64,000 nt of DNA from JBBIJO01 sp037445895 (GCA_037445895.1 JBBIJO010000012.1:1-64000), one strand, 5' to 3'; counted from the stretch's first letter, positions 18,266-28,344 are shown. A program made the numbers and translations. Notes: a model not told the origin generated them from the sequence alone.

Positions 18266-19429
18266 TTAAACAAATGCACTGAAACCAGTAATATCTTCGC
18301 CGATAATAAGGGTATGGATGTCGTGTGTTCCTTCGTAAGTTTTTACCGATTCAAGATTTGCCATATGCCGCATAATGGGGTATTCGTCCAAAATTCCATT
18401 TGCACCGTGAATTTCGCGAGCAATTCGAGCGCATTTAAGAGCAATATCGACATTGTTGCGTTTTGCAAGCGAAACTTGTTGGAACCGAGCTCGGTCCTGG
18501 TCTTTCAAACGCCCAATACGATATGCCAAAAGTTGTGCCTTTGTTATTTCGTTGAGCATCCAAACAAGTTTTTCCTGAACTATTTGGAAAGCACCTATCG
18601 GTTTAGCAAACTGAATACGCGTTTTTGAATATTCCAACGCCGATTCGTAAACTGCTATTGCCGAGCCAATAGCACCCCAGGCAATACCAAAGCGTGCTTG
18701 CGTCAAGCAACTCAAAGGTCCCTTTAAATCTTGAACGTCGAGATGATTTTCTTCTGGAACCTCGACATTTTCCAAGATAAGTTCAGAGGTAACAGAAGCC
18801 CGCAACGAATGTTTCCCTTTCATTTCGATTGCAGAAAACCCTTTTGTTCCTTTTTCAACAACAAAACCGTGGACTATACCCCCTAATTTTGCCCAAACAA
18901 CCGCAATATCGGCAATGTTTCCGTTGGTAATCCACATTTTAGTCCCATTCAAGACATAACCTCCGTCAATTGCAGTTGCCGTAGCTGCCATTCCGCCGGG
19001 ATTCGAGCCAAAATCTGGTTCGGTAAGTCCGAAACAACCAATTGCTTCCCCATTCGCAAGTTTAGGTAACCATTTCTTTTTCAAGCTCTCTTTTCCATAG
19101 CGATAAATCGGATATATCACAAGTGAGTTTTGGACAGAGGCAAACGAACGCACTGCCGAATCGCCACGCTCGAGTTCTTGCATTGCGAGTCCATAGGTAG
19201 TGTAATTTGCTCCGGCGCCACCATATTCTTGTGGCAAAGTAATGCCAAAAAGACCAAGTTCTGCGATTTTTGGCACAAGATGCATTGGAAAAGTTCCCTC
19301 TCGATAATGTTTTTCGATTATTGGAATAACTTCGGCATCAACAAATTGGCGGACAGTATCCCGAACTAATCGCTCCTCTTCGGTGTAGAGTTCATCGAGA
19401 TTGTAATAATCAACATTATGAACGGACAT
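18266..19429 (-). CDS. acyl-CoA dehydrogenase, glutaryl-CoA dehydrogenase-like
   Basis: A 387-residue FAD-dependent acyl-CoA dehydrogenase. Landmarks are the PQEYGGAGA loop, FGLTEPDFGSNPGGM with TKMWITNG (FAD binding), and the C-terminal YEGTHDIHTLIIG segment, whose Glu is the catalytic base. The SVQNSLVIYPI segment and the Glu in the YEGTHDIH context are typical of glutaryl-CoA dehydrogenases. Glutaryl-CoA is thus the likeliest substrate and decarboxylation to crotonyl-CoA the likeliest reaction. No other lysine-degradation gene is nearby, so substrate assignment is inference from motifs only. Confidence 0.88.
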   Translation of the reverse strand: MSVHNVDYYNLDELYTEEERLVRDTVRQFVDAEVIPIIEKHYREGTFPMHLVPKIAELGLFGITLPQEYGGAGANYTTYGLAMQELERGDSAVRSFASVQNSLVIYPIYRYGKESLKKKWLPKLANGEAIGCFGLTEPDFGSNPGGMAATATAIDGGYVLNGTKMWITNGNIADIAVVWAKLGGIVHGFVVEKGTKGFSAIEMKGKHSLRASVTSELILENVEVPEENHLDVQDLKGPLSCLTQARFGIAWGAIGSAIAVYESALEYSKTRIQFAKPIGAFQIVQEKLVWMLNEITKAQLLAYRIGRLKDQDRARFQQVSLAKRNNVDIALKCARIAREIHGANGILDEYPIMRHMANLESVKTYEGTHDIHTLIIGEDITGFSAFV

Positions 19430-19590
19430 AAAATTCCCCAGTTTAAATTTGTAAAGTCGTTAGAAATTAGACTTTTATTTTAGTGTTTTGTGAAATATTA
19501 TGAACAAAGTAACTGTATAACTTTTTCGTGAGTAAGAAAGCGAAGGATGTAGATTTGCGATTACTTTTAGCTGTTTCGGTGTAGTGGTGC

Positions 19591-22068
19591 CTAAAATGGG
19601 AAAGCAAAAATATAACTCCACCCCCAGCGGTGTTGTCCGAGCGGGGGCAACCCAAAACGAAGTTCAAAGCCCCAGACCAAGATATTGCTGAAAAATGTTG
19701 GAATGCGTGAAAAACCTAATCCCACTTCGGAGTAAAACTTTCCATTTGTGGATTTGTATATTCCGTTGTTGCCATTGAACTTCCCAATGGAAGCCGAAAG
19801 CAACAAATCAATACCGCGACCTTCGTAGCGGGGTAAACCCAAAGCTCGCCACCAAATATCGGTCAAATTGTATTGTAGATGCACAGCGTAGTATTCGCTC
19901 CCTCCGAACAACCCAACTCTTGCTGAATAGAAGTTCCCGAAACTAAAACCAGATGGCATTCGAAATAGGAATTGCGAAGGTGTTGCTTTTGTTGCACGAC
20001 CATATTGAATTAGCAAAGATAAGTTCATCGGTGAATAACCAGTATAAAAAGTTGGTATTTGCAGCAAAAGACTGGGTTCGAATGTGGCGAATAATAATTG
20101 GCTACCTTTCTTTTCCCCAAACATTAACTTAATATCTACTTTGTAGCTCAATTTATCTGTGGTTAAAGAACCCAACAAAGGTAATGAGACGGCATTTCCT
20201 GTTTCCAAGTTTAGGAAAATAGAGCTAAATGTAGCGTCTTGAATTTCTGGATTTTCGCGCCAAAGAGATTTCGAAAACCAACTTTTGTCTGTTGTTTTTC
20301 GGAGTGAGAAGTGGCGAGCATCTTCTAATCCAATTTGAAATTTAAAGTTTGGGGCGTTTATCGTATAATTGATTCGGAAGCCATCCTTTCTATAATAATC
20401 GTAATAATCCCAATGGAACAGCAAAGAAGACAGGGAGTTAAACAAAAGGGAGACAGATTTATCGTTCGAAATAGTTTCCACTATTGAAAACACTTGTATG
20501 CCGAGTTCTTGAAAGTTCGATTGCAAATAGGAAACTGTTGTTTTTGCATACATAGAATCTTGTTGTTCCGTTGATGCCTTCGAGCCCACGGTCCGATAGG
20601 TAACTGTTGCTTCTCCAAAATATTTTTTCAATCCGTAGGAGTAATATGGAGATAGATTAGCAGTAATATTTTTATATGAAACGTATGGAGAAATTCCAAG
20701 GCTATAACCCACAACACGATTGAAGCCTGATGTATTGCCATAACTAATCCCATAATCGAACAGGGATTGTTTCTTGGAGAATAATGAATCGATAGACTTC
20801 ATTGCGGAATCGATACGGGCGTATATTTGCTTCTCCTCTTCGGTAGTTTCGCGTAAGGAATTGTTTTCCCAGAACTCATTGCTGGCGGAATCTGCTTTGG
20901 AATTTACTGTAATTGCTTTGCTGGTATATTTTGCATAAATTGAGTCGGGTAGCAGAGAATTGATTTTTGCATCGCTAACTATACTTGTTGCAACGAAATC
21001 ACCTAAAAGGTCTATCCAGCCCTTGATTAGTGCGAAGCGGAATTTTGCACTAATTTGTAGATATGTTGGTTGCCAATAGTTTTGGTCAATTTGATTAAAC
21101 TTTTGAACGAAACGCAAACTATCGACCATCGCAATTGCGGAAGTTTGGCTTGGGGTTAAATCGATTTCAACAAGGTTATACGTCCCTTCGATTATCTTTA
21201 TGTTTCCAACGAAAGCCGGAAAAGTTGTTGTTATTGGAACGACGTGAATATCGTAAACGTAATAATCACTATAAAGTGTTTTGCCAAGTAGTTCAAATTG
21301 GTAGAAATCGAAAGCGTTTTCTGCAAGAGGTGTAACGAATTGAGTATTGATAATTTTCACCGTTTCGTCGAAAAAATTGAAAAATTCGTTGAAAGCAAAC
21401 ACATTTACACTCGACGGAATATTTGCTGTTTGTCTTCGCTGGGTGATCTCGGAAACTTTGATTCCTTTTGTGTAGTCGGCATAGAGATTAGAAAATGTTT
21501 CGAGAATAAAATGCCGAACCGCCTCGATTTGTAAACTATCATTCTTTTGCGATGTAGTTGCCGAAATTTTAATAGTTCCGGGCTCGGTCGATTCACTTTT
21601 TGCGCTTTCAATTAATGGTCCATCGAATTCAAAAGTAAGCTTTGAATATACGACTGCTTGTAGTGTTTGGATTTTTGCCAAATTTTCCTTTTTTTTCTGG
21701 ATTGCTCTTCGAACGATTTCGTCTGCGGTGATTTCGCCAACTTTTTCGATTTGTTTAAATTGAATTGGAACTGGTTTTAAGCGAACGTAGAGAGTGTCGG
21801 GCGTAATTTGGTTCAATTTAATTGACTTGCTTTCGTATGCAAGGGAAGCAAACCTCAAAGTTTCGCCATTGGCGAGTTTGCTTAAACGGAAGAAGCCTGT
21901 CGGCGAAGAATAGGTTCCACGATTTGAGTTTTCGACGAGAATACGGACACCGCCGATAGGTTTCCCAGTTTCGGAATCCAAGACTTTTCCAACAATTGAG
22001 AGGTTTTGAGCTTCTAAGTTAATAAGCCCAAGGAATAATATAAAAAAGCCTAATGTCAGCAGTTTCAT
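19591..22068 (-). CDS. DUF5686 family outer-membrane protein with carboxypeptidase-regulatory-like domain
   Basis: An 825-residue outer-membrane protein. A signal peptide (1-20) is followed by a carboxypeptidase-regulatory-like beta-sandwich (about 24-105: VGKVLDSETGKPIGGVRI, SPTGFFRLSKL). The DUF5686 N-terminal segment (ADEIVRRAIQKKKENL) comes next. From about 420 onward, alternating amphipathic strands suggest a large beta-barrel ending in aromatic residues (YIFAFPF). The family is common and uncharacterised in Bacteroidota. It stands alone between the dehydrogenase and the acquired methyltransferase locus. Confidence 0.85.
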   Translation of the reverse strand: MKLLTLGFFILFLGLINLEAQNLSIVGKVLDSETGKPIGGVRILVENSNRGTYSSPTGFFRLSKLANGETLRFASLAYESKSIKLNQITPDTLYVRLKPVPIQFKQIEKVGEITADEIVRRAIQKKKENLAKIQTLQAVVYSKLTFEFDGPLIESAKSESTEPGTIKISATTSQKNDSLQIEAVRHFILETFSNLYADYTKGIKVSEITQRRQTANIPSSVNVFAFNEFFNFFDETVKIINTQFVTPLAENAFDFYQFELLGKTLYSDYYVYDIHVVPITTTFPAFVGNIKIIEGTYNLVEIDLTPSQTSAIAMVDSLRFVQKFNQIDQNYWQPTYLQISAKFRFALIKGWIDLLGDFVATSIVSDAKINSLLPDSIYAKYTSKAITVNSKADSASNEFWENNSLRETTEEEKQIYARIDSAMKSIDSLFSKKQSLFDYGISYGNTSGFNRVVGYSLGISPYVSYKNITANLSPYYSYGLKKYFGEATVTYRTVGSKASTEQQDSMYAKTTVSYLQSNFQELGIQVFSIVETISNDKSVSLLFNSLSSLLFHWDYYDYYRKDGFRINYTINAPNFKFQIGLEDARHFSLRKTTDKSWFSKSLWRENPEIQDATFSSIFLNLETGNAVSLPLLGSLTTDKLSYKVDIKLMFGEKKGSQLLFATFEPSLLLQIPTFYTGYSPMNLSLLIQYGRATKATPSQFLFRMPSGFSFGNFYSARVGLFGGSEYYAVHLQYNLTDIWWRALGLPRYEGRGIDLLLSASIGKFNGNNGIYKSTNGKFYSEVGLGFSRIPTFFSNILVWGFELRFGLPPLGQHRWGWSYIFAFPF

Positions 22069-22140
22069 AATGTAGTTTCAATATTAAATTACTGTGTTAA
22101 CATTTGGTATTCTGATGCTTTATATGTATTAAACCCAAAG

Positions 22141-23388
22141 CTATATTGGAAGCTGCATTTCAATTACTCTCGTTGTTACGATGTTCCCAATGTTGTAAGA
22201 TTGCTTTTGTTCGATTAATTTGTCCAATCTATTTTTAATTTTCTCTTCGAGCGTATTAACACTTTCGGTTGCATTGATATTAATGTTATAATAATCAGTG
22301 ATTTTCTTTAAAATAGAGCCATCCAATCCCCTTAAAACCTTATTAGTTGTTATAGCATACAAAATATAAAGTTCTTTATTTTGTTCTACATCCTTGATGT
22401 CAACAAGAGGAGACAAATTCCCGTATAACCACATATCCTTAGGATTGAATAGATTTTTGAACGCATAAAGATAGCAATATTTATAAAAGTTTTCTATTGT
22501 GACTACTATTCCGTTCGGATGTTCTTTTATCATAAACGAGGCATTTTTCTTTAAAGAATTAAAATCGCGAAAACTATAATAATACAAGCCAATAGGAGAT
22601 TTTTTTACGTCGTTTTTGCGTGGAGGATATTTGTTAATGTACCCATCGGTAGTTTTAAAATTGGATAAAACAAATGTTTTTGGACTATCTAATATGTTGA
22701 AGCTAAAATTCTTAATATAATCAAATGTCATTCCATCCGAGCATTTTTCATAAAGAGATACTAATATTGGAAATTTCCCTGTCCCTGTCCCATGAAACAA
22801 TCCACTGGAAAATAGGACGCCGCGAACTAATTTATAATTTTCTTTAAAAGCACGTAATCTATTAAAGTTAGTTTCTTTTATTAAGTATGATAGCGGATGT
22901 AATACACATACAACATCGGCATTGAGTTTATGATATGATTTTAAAAACGAAACCCCTATATCTCTATCGTACAAATCATCGTCACATATATTTTGTCCTT
23001 TCTTGCCATTTTTAAATTCTGACGTTGTATCGTTATAAGGAGGATTGCCCACCATTATTAAAAATGCTGAAGAAGGGATTAAATATTTGTCTCTATTGAC
23101 TTCCTTTAAAGAATTTGTATGAAAAATCTTATGCTGGTCAAAATGTTGTTTAAGAAATGAACATGCTTTTGAATCACAATCTGCTATGCGATAATTATAA
23201 TCTTTGAGTCCAAATAAAAAGGCTCCACACCCGCCGGCACTATCAAATAAAACAACGTCTTGTTTCTTATCTTTTAAATAGGGCTGTATGAATTTATGAA
23301 CCAGTCGAACAATTTTTTCTGGGGTATAATAACTACCTAATCGGATTCTTTCAATTTTTGCTAAATGTTTTGCCGCATAAATTTGCAT
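22141..23388 (-). CDS. DNA adenine-N6 methyltransferase (gamma-type, TaqI/Eco57I-like architecture)
   Basis: A 415-residue putative DNA methyltransferase. The order motif X (GSYYTPEKIVRLV, 18-30), motif I (LFDSAGGCGAFL, SAM binding, 47-58) and motif IV (NPPY, 115-118) is that of gamma-class N6-adenine enzymes. The C-terminal 200 residues would be the target-recognition domain. It starts 2 bp after the stop of the upstream gene, a coupling typical of restriction-modification pairs. About 1.04 kb within the gene contains no TCGA, which is very abnormal for this genome and suggests recent transfer. The recognition site is unknown. Confidence 0.8.
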   Translation of the reverse strand: MQIYAAKHLAKIERIRLGSYYTPEKIVRLVHKFIQPYLKDKKQDVVLFDSAGGCGAFLFGLKDYNYRIADCDSKACSFLKQHFDQHKIFHTNSLKEVNRDKYLIPSSAFLIMVGNPPYNDTTSEFKNGKKGQNICDDDLYDRDIGVSFLKSYHKLNADVVCVLHPLSYLIKETNFNRLRAFKENYKLVRGVLFSSGLFHGTGTGKFPILVSLYEKCSDGMTFDYIKNFSFNILDSPKTFVLSNFKTTDGYINKYPPRKNDVKKSPIGLYYYSFRDFNSLKKNASFMIKEHPNGIVVTIENFYKYCYLYAFKNLFNPKDMWLYGNLSPLVDIKDVEQNKELYILYAITTNKVLRGLDGSILKKITDYYNININATESVNTLEEKIKNRLDKLIEQKQSYNIGNIVTTRVIEMQLPI

Positions 23389-23390
23389 AA

Positions 23391-24143
23391 TTATTGCCTA
23401 TCAATGGTTTTAAGAAGGAGGTTAAGAATTTCGACAACATCGTGATTGTGGCGTTTTGAAGCCATTGCAAAAACTTTCATTAAAAAAATAAGATTCAAAA
23501 CATTGGTTTTGTTGATGACATATTCAAGGTTATCCCCAGCGACAGATGATTTTCCAAGGAACTCCGAACAATTTCTAAATGATGTTAAAGGAATACAAAA
23601 ATAGACCATCGGTTGAACACCAGTAGCATATTGTTGCTTTTGGATAGAAAATTCTATCTGAGTTTCATCTAATGTTTTAATCATAAAAAACGTTGGCAAT
23701 TTAATACTTGTTTCTTCAAAACAGACCCCATTTATAGTTCATCGAGAATGGCGTTCGACGGTTATGGCTTTTTCATCTATAAAATTTTTATAGCCCTTTA
23801 TTTCACCGAGTAAATTTCCAACCTCTTTTTTAGTTATAAGTTTTATTTCCATTGCCTTAAAAAATATTTCCGATAATTCATAAGGATACTTCTCCTTGTT
23901 GTTGCTTCCAATAAAATACTTGCTTGTCAATTTTGTCCCCTTTTTGCCTTTCTCAACATCCTTAATTGGAACATCATAACCTATTTGCCATTCCAAGTAT
24001 GTTTGGTCATCAAAAATGTCTTTCCTTGTCGAAAAGGTTTCGCCAAAATCTAATCTATTTTTTCTTTTCTTAAATCTGAATTTACCAGCATTCGTAGCAG
24101 GAACACTTATTAAAATATTTTTTCCATTTACTAATATTTCCAT
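23391..24143 (-). pseudogene. possible restriction endonuclease gene interrupted by an in-frame TGA
   Basis: Two open segments in the same frame are separated by a single TGA at 23739-23741. The upstream segment runs from ATG 24143 (134 residues, MEILVNGK..., with AAGAAG about 7 nt before the ATG). The downstream segment continues without another stop to TAA at 23391, giving about 250 codons in all. I see no known nuclease motif with certainty. The position directly before an adenine methyltransferase (2-bp gap) is the basis for proposing a cognate restriction enzyme. The TGA suggests a nonsense mutation, though a sequencing error or read-through cannot be excluded. TCGA density is low, like the methyltransferase. 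Confidence 0.65.
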
Positions 24144-24393
24144 TTTGTTTCTTCTTAGCTTGGTAAATTTAAATTTAATTCCTTTGGTTTTCCCCAATCG
24201 ACATCCCAATAGCAAAATTAATCAAAAATATTTAAATTGCTATGTGGATTATACTGCATACTAATAATCTAATGTTTGGCGTGTATTAATTCGGAGGTAA
24301 GTCAGTCATTTTTTTGAATTTAAAATTATAACATTATATTTGTAACTTTTTTCAAAATTATTGTGTCTATCGATTTGGGACGGGAGACAAAAA

Positions 24394-24960
24394 TTGAAAT
24401 TTTCTGAAGGTAGGAAATATGACGATGAAAAGATTGCACAAGCGACGCTCGAGTTGCGACGCGGTAGTGCCGAAGCATTCCATATTTTATACAACCATTA
24501 CAATCAGAAAGTTTATAGATTTTGTTTAAGATTACTTGGAGATAAAGAAAAAGCCGAGGATGCTTTTCAGGAGACATTTATGAAAGTTTTCGAAAATCGT
24601 ATGAATTTCCGGGGGAATAATTTTGCTGCTTGGCTGTTTACGATTGCCCGGCATACCTGTTTGAATCTTATTCGAACAGCAAAGCCTTTCCAAGACATCG
24701 AAACCAATTCGCTTTCGTTGTCTTATGTCTATAAAGAAGATATCGGCTTGCGGGATTTTGTCCAACGAGCTATTATGCAATTGCCAATAAGTTTGCGCGA
24801 AGCCCTTATCCTTCGTGAATACGAAGATTGCAATTACGAAGAAATAGCTAAAATTCTTGGTATTAGCTTATCGTTGGCAAAGGTTCGTGTCCACCGAGCC
24901 CGTCTTTTACTAAAAAAATTGTTAGAACCAATAGCAAAGGAATATTATGAGTCTCGATAA
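24394..24960 (+). CDS. ECF-family RNA polymerase sigma factor
   Basis: An alternative sigma factor of the extracytoplasmic-function type, about 188 residues from the chosen start. Region 2 covers roughly residues 30-95 (HYNQKVYRFCLRLLGDKEKA, AWLFTIARHTCLN). Region 4 covers about 125-180 (LPISLREALILREYEDCNYE, then the helix-turn-helix AKILGISLSLAKVRVHRAR). The TTG at 24394 is preferred because GGGAGA lies 6 nt upstream; an in-frame TTG at 24361 has no ribosome-binding site. Its 3' end overlaps the next gene by 14 bp, so it is coupled to its likely anti-sigma partner. Confidence 0.88.
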   Translation: MKFSEGRKYDDEKIAQATLELRRGSAEAFHILYNHYNQKVYRFCLRLLGDKEKAEDAFQETFMKVFENRMNFRGNNFAAWLFTIARHTCLNLIRTAKPFQDIETNSLSLSYVYKEDIGLRDFVQRAIMQLPISLREALILREYEDCNYEEIAKILGISLSLAKVRVHRARLLLKKLLEPIAKEYYESR

Positions 24961-26320
24961 GTATATCAACGACTATCTCGATGGTAACCTTACACCCGAA
25001 GATGATAAGAGATTTCGGGATTTGATGTCGAGCGATTTTTCTGCAAAAGAAGAATTTGCTTCGATGCTCTCAATCCATTCCCTTTTGAAAAGCGATGCCG
25101 AATCCATTTCGCTGCCTAAAGAACTCGAAGAAAAAGTCGAGGAGCGTGTGCTTGCCAATTTTTTGCAAGTAGTCCCCGTTGTTGAACATCGTCGTATGGT
25201 TCGAAGTCGCGCCATTGTTTCCGTTTTGGCAACTATTTTCTTCATCTTTTTTGTTTTAAATGTTATCGACGACGGTACTGTAACTAAATCTAACATTATT
25301 TTCCTTTCGGAATTGAACAAGCAGGAACAAATGCTTTGGAATTCGTATCGAATTGACGCTAATTCCGACCATCGGGATAATTTTGCAAGTTTGCCATCAC
25401 CTTCGGATGCTCCAAGGAGAAAAAACCGTTCTTCGACTGTTGTTGCAGTAAATCAACAACAATCACCGGAAGTTCCACAAACGAATACTGTTGTTTCGGC
25501 AGAGGAACAGACAATTAATAATACTACTAACGAAACAACCAAGGTTGTTTCCAACCCACTAAATATATTATCGAGCGATGTTTTGGATTTCGACTATGAA
25601 CTTAGAAATCCTTTGCCGAAAACTAATCTAACGAACGAACTTCGATTTAACAAATGGGCTGTTCCGTTTTCGAATCAAATTGCTCTTGCGGTTCCTATGT
25701 TTGAGCTTCAATCGGATGAACTGCTTGTGTCTGCTTTTTCCTCGAATGCCATTGTTAAGTTTGGTATGCAAGATGTCCAAATGAAAGGTTTCGGCAGTTT
25801 TTCGCAAAGCATTGGATATAAAATTAGTGAATATGAGCGCTTCGGATTGGAGTTCGGTTATTCAGAGTTCAGTTGGAACGAAAATTCTGTGATTGTGGTT
25901 CCTTTGAGCACAGTCGAGGCACCGCGTAGAACGATTACAACCATAAAAAATTCCGATGTAAAATGGAGCAATCAAATACTGACTAATGGCGAAGGCTCGG
26001 CTGAGCCAGCCTATGTTCAATTTCCGATTCAACTACAAAGAGAAAGACAACTCTATTGGGGGAGTCTATTTTATGAATATTATTACCCAGTTGAAAGGTA
26101 TGTTTCGTTTGCCGGGCGTTTAAATCTTGGCGCAACCAACGATGGACCTTTCGGAGCAGTGCGATTGTATAGCGAAATAGAACCGATACGCGGGATTGCA
26201 TTGAATGTTGGAATCGAAAGTCGAACACTTTGGGCTCGAATGCCATATTACAAAAAAGGTGCGTTTAAATCTTCAATTGGACTGATATATGGTTTAAGCC
26301 TCAAGTTCAATTTTGAGTAA
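24947..26320 (+). CDS. anti-sigma-like membrane protein fused to a C-terminal beta-barrel-like domain
   Basis: A 457-residue protein. Residues 1-80 are a short acidic helical region (YINDYLDGNLTPEDDKRFRDL) like the cytoplasmic sigma-binding part of anti-sigma factors, without a zinc-binding HxxxCxxC. One membrane segment lies at about 88-106. A Ser/Thr/Asn/Gln-rich linker (about 140-220) leads to a domain with seven or eight amphipathic strands (FGSFSQSIGYKIS, YWGSLFYEYYY, IALNVGIESRTLWARM, GLIYGLSLKFNFE) resembling a small outer-membrane barrel. The 14-bp overlap with the sigma gene supports the regulator role. The barrel reading is inference. Confidence 0.7.
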   Translation: MSLDKYINDYLDGNLTPEDDKRFRDLMSSDFSAKEEFASMLSIHSLLKSDAESISLPKELEEKVEERVLANFLQVVPVVEHRRMVRSRAIVSVLATIFFIFFVLNVIDDGTVTKSNIIFLSELNKQEQMLWNSYRIDANSDHRDNFASLPSPSDAPRRKNRSSTVVAVNQQQSPEVPQTNTVVSAEEQTINNTTNETTKVVSNPLNILSSDVLDFDYELRNPLPKTNLTNELRFNKWAVPFSNQIALAVPMFELQSDELLVSAFSSNAIVKFGMQDVQMKGFGSFSQSIGYKISEYERFGLEFGYSEFSWNENSVIVVPLSTVEAPRRTITTIKNSDVKWSNQILTNGEGSAEPAYVQFPIQLQRERQLYWGSLFYEYYYPVERYVSFAGRLNLGATNDGPFGAVRLYSEIEPIRGIALNVGIESRTLWARMPYYKKGAFKSSIGLIYGLSLKFNFE

Positions 26321-26400
26321 TAAATTTAAGTTGAATTTTATTGTTAGATTAAAATAGTTTAAATTTGAAAGTTTTTAAATGTTTAATATGGAGGTAAAAA

Positions 26401-28344
26401 ATGAAAAAATTACTACTTGCTTACTGTATCGCAGTAGCAATACTTGGGTTCGTTTCGAATCCCATTTTTGCAAATGAACCAACTAATAATACGGGTAGTT
26501 TCCCGAAAAGTTTCAAGCCGGTTGAATTTGTTCCAAACGAAGCGGTCTTAAGTTCTTTGAAACACTCGGGCGACAAACCTTTGGCAATCGAGTTCAAAAT
26601 TCTCGATTCTCTTGCAAATGCTTATTCATATTTCACCGAGAGCCAACAGCCATTTGTTTATATTCCTGAACTTGGCAAATTAATCACTATCAAAAGGGGC
26701 TATTGGGATATTGATAGGTATCCATACTTTGGAGACAACACCAAAAACAATCTCTTTGTCCTAACCTCGGATGACTGGGGTAAAACTTGGTCCGAACCAT
26801 TCCTTGTTTACAAAACCGAAGGTATGTTTTCTAGTTTGTGGGCTCGATATCCAAGCGTTTATGCCTTCCCTTTCGAAGATGATATTGCCTATGTTTACAC
26901 TGCGCCTGTAACGAATGGAAGCGGTTGGATTGGCTTTGTCAACGGAGTATACTTTCAAGGTTCTTATTTCCCCAACTATTCGTATATGTTCAATTGGGAT
27001 GACGGAAACCGATACGGATGGGGAGGCACCGATTCCAGAATTGTTGGCGGGATGGGGACCGATGGAAATCCATTCGCTATGGCTGTTAGTTCCATTATGA
27101 TTGAATCGGGTTTACCGTTAGATAAAACCAGCAATCTTGGCTATCGACGCACAATCGATTTCGATAAGTGGGAAATAACCATTCCCCCGCAATGGCAATC
27201 AAATGTATTCAGAACACCCCAATCGACTAATGATAGTGTTAGAGCTTCTGCTATCTCTGGTTTTAAATATGGTTTGGATGGGAAATTATATATGGCTGCA
27301 TACGCGAATTTTGCGAATACCTCTTTGGATGTATTTACTTTCGGAGTTTCGGTTTCGACCGATAACGGAAAAACTTGGAGCGATTTCGATATTATGCCTC
27401 CCGACCTTTTCGGATCGTATCTTTCGCAATATGGATTGAATGACAGTCTTGCTACTTGGGGATTGCCACAATTTGTGCCAATTTCCGAGGGGAATTACTA
27501 TTTTTTGACGAATTTCAACGAGGATACGAATAGAACTTTTCGTCCCTGGGATGAAGCCTGGCATCAATTGGCTGAAGTTTATAAGGAGAATGGGACATGG
27601 GGTATTCGCAAAATTGCCGATTTAACTGGATATGCTGTGCGTTATGTCGCTCCAACCAATATCAATCAGCTTGGTGAAGAATCTCAACTTGTTCGGACAG
27701 TCGATGGGACCAAACTTGTTGCAAAATGGGTTGATTTTACTGATGTGCAAATAGGCGATACGGTTTACAAACGTGCCCAACACGATGTATTTGTTTCGGT
27801 GCGTCCATTGGACAATTCCTCATGGATTAGAATTAAAAATGTTACCAATGACCTTGATCTCGACCGAATAACCTGGCTGCCCGACCAAGTACCAAATGAT
27901 TTAAGAGATATTCCACTTCTAAAACTTGTTTCGATTCCAATCGAAGGGCAAACAGACCAGGAGGCAATTTTGCGACAGCGCTCTTTGGATACTGTTCCGC
28001 AATACCTTCTGCTTGGGTTCTTTAATGCCGACGACATCCTTTCGGTGGATGAACAAACATCTGGTTCATCTGGTTCGGATGCTACGGTTGTTATTAATAG
28101 TGTCTATCCCGTTCCCGCGGAGCGTTTCGGTTTTATCAATCTTGATTTGAGCCGAGATACAGATAGTAAAATTGATTTATACAATGTCCTTGGCGAAAAT
28201 GTCCGAAATATTCACGATGGAATCATTGCGGCAGGAAACAAAGGAATTAGTTTCCGAACCGACGACCTTCCAAATGGCAATTATACTATCGTATTCAATT
28301 TCGGCGGGAAAGTTATCGCGAAACCATTTATTATTATGAAGTAA
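26401..28344 (+). CDS. secreted BNR/sialidase-like protein with T9SS sorting domain
   Basis: A 647-residue exported protein with a signal peptide (1-24) and GGAGG about 7 nt before the ATG. Two Asp-box-like motifs (SDDWGKTW near 124 and STDNGKTW near 323) suggest a BNR/sialidase beta-propeller. The catalytic residues of true sialidases were not identified, so the activity is open. The last 80 residues (INSVYPVPA, IDLYNVLGENV, GISFRTDDLPNGNYTIVF) form a type A T9SS C-terminal sorting domain, predicting export by type IX secretion. It is the first gene of a plus-strand run of exported proteins. Confidence 0.8.
   Translation: MKKLLLAYCIAVAILGFVSNPIFANEPTNNTGSFPKSFKPVEFVPNEAVLSSLKHSGDKPLAIEFKILDSLANAYSYFTESQQPFVYIPELGKLITIKRGYWDIDRYPYFGDNTKNNLFVLTSDDWGKTWSEPFLVYKTEGMFSSLWARYPSVYAFPFEDDIAYVYTAPVTNGSGWIGFVNGVYFQGSYFPNYSYMFNWDDGNRYGWGGTDSRIVGGMGTDGNPFAMAVSSIMIESGLPLDKTSNLGYRRTIDFDKWEITIPPQWQSNVFRTPQSTNDSVRASAISGFKYGLDGKLYMAAYANFANTSLDVFTFGVSVSTDNGKTWSDFDIMPPDLFGSYLSQYGLNDSLATWGLPQFVPISEGNYYFLTNFNEDTNRTFRPWDEAWHQLAEVYKENGTWGIRKIADLTGYAVRYVAPTNINQLGEESQLVRTVDGTKLVAKWVDFTDVQIGDTVYKRAQHDVFVSVRPLDNSSWIRIKNVTNDLDLDRITWLPDQVPNDLRDIPLLKLVSIPIEGQTDQEAILRQRSLDTVPQYLLLGFFNADDILSVDEQTSGSSGSDATVVINSVYPVPAERFGFINLDLSRDTDSKIDLYNVLGENVRNIHDGIIAAGNKGISFRTDDLPNGNYTIVFNFGGKVIAKPFIIMK

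Noticed and set aside
23739..23741. Selenocysteine recoding or programmed read-through of the in-frame TGA
   Set aside because: I see no bacterial SECIS-like hairpin directly after the codon, and no Cys-containing homologue position is known. A nonsense mutation is simpler.
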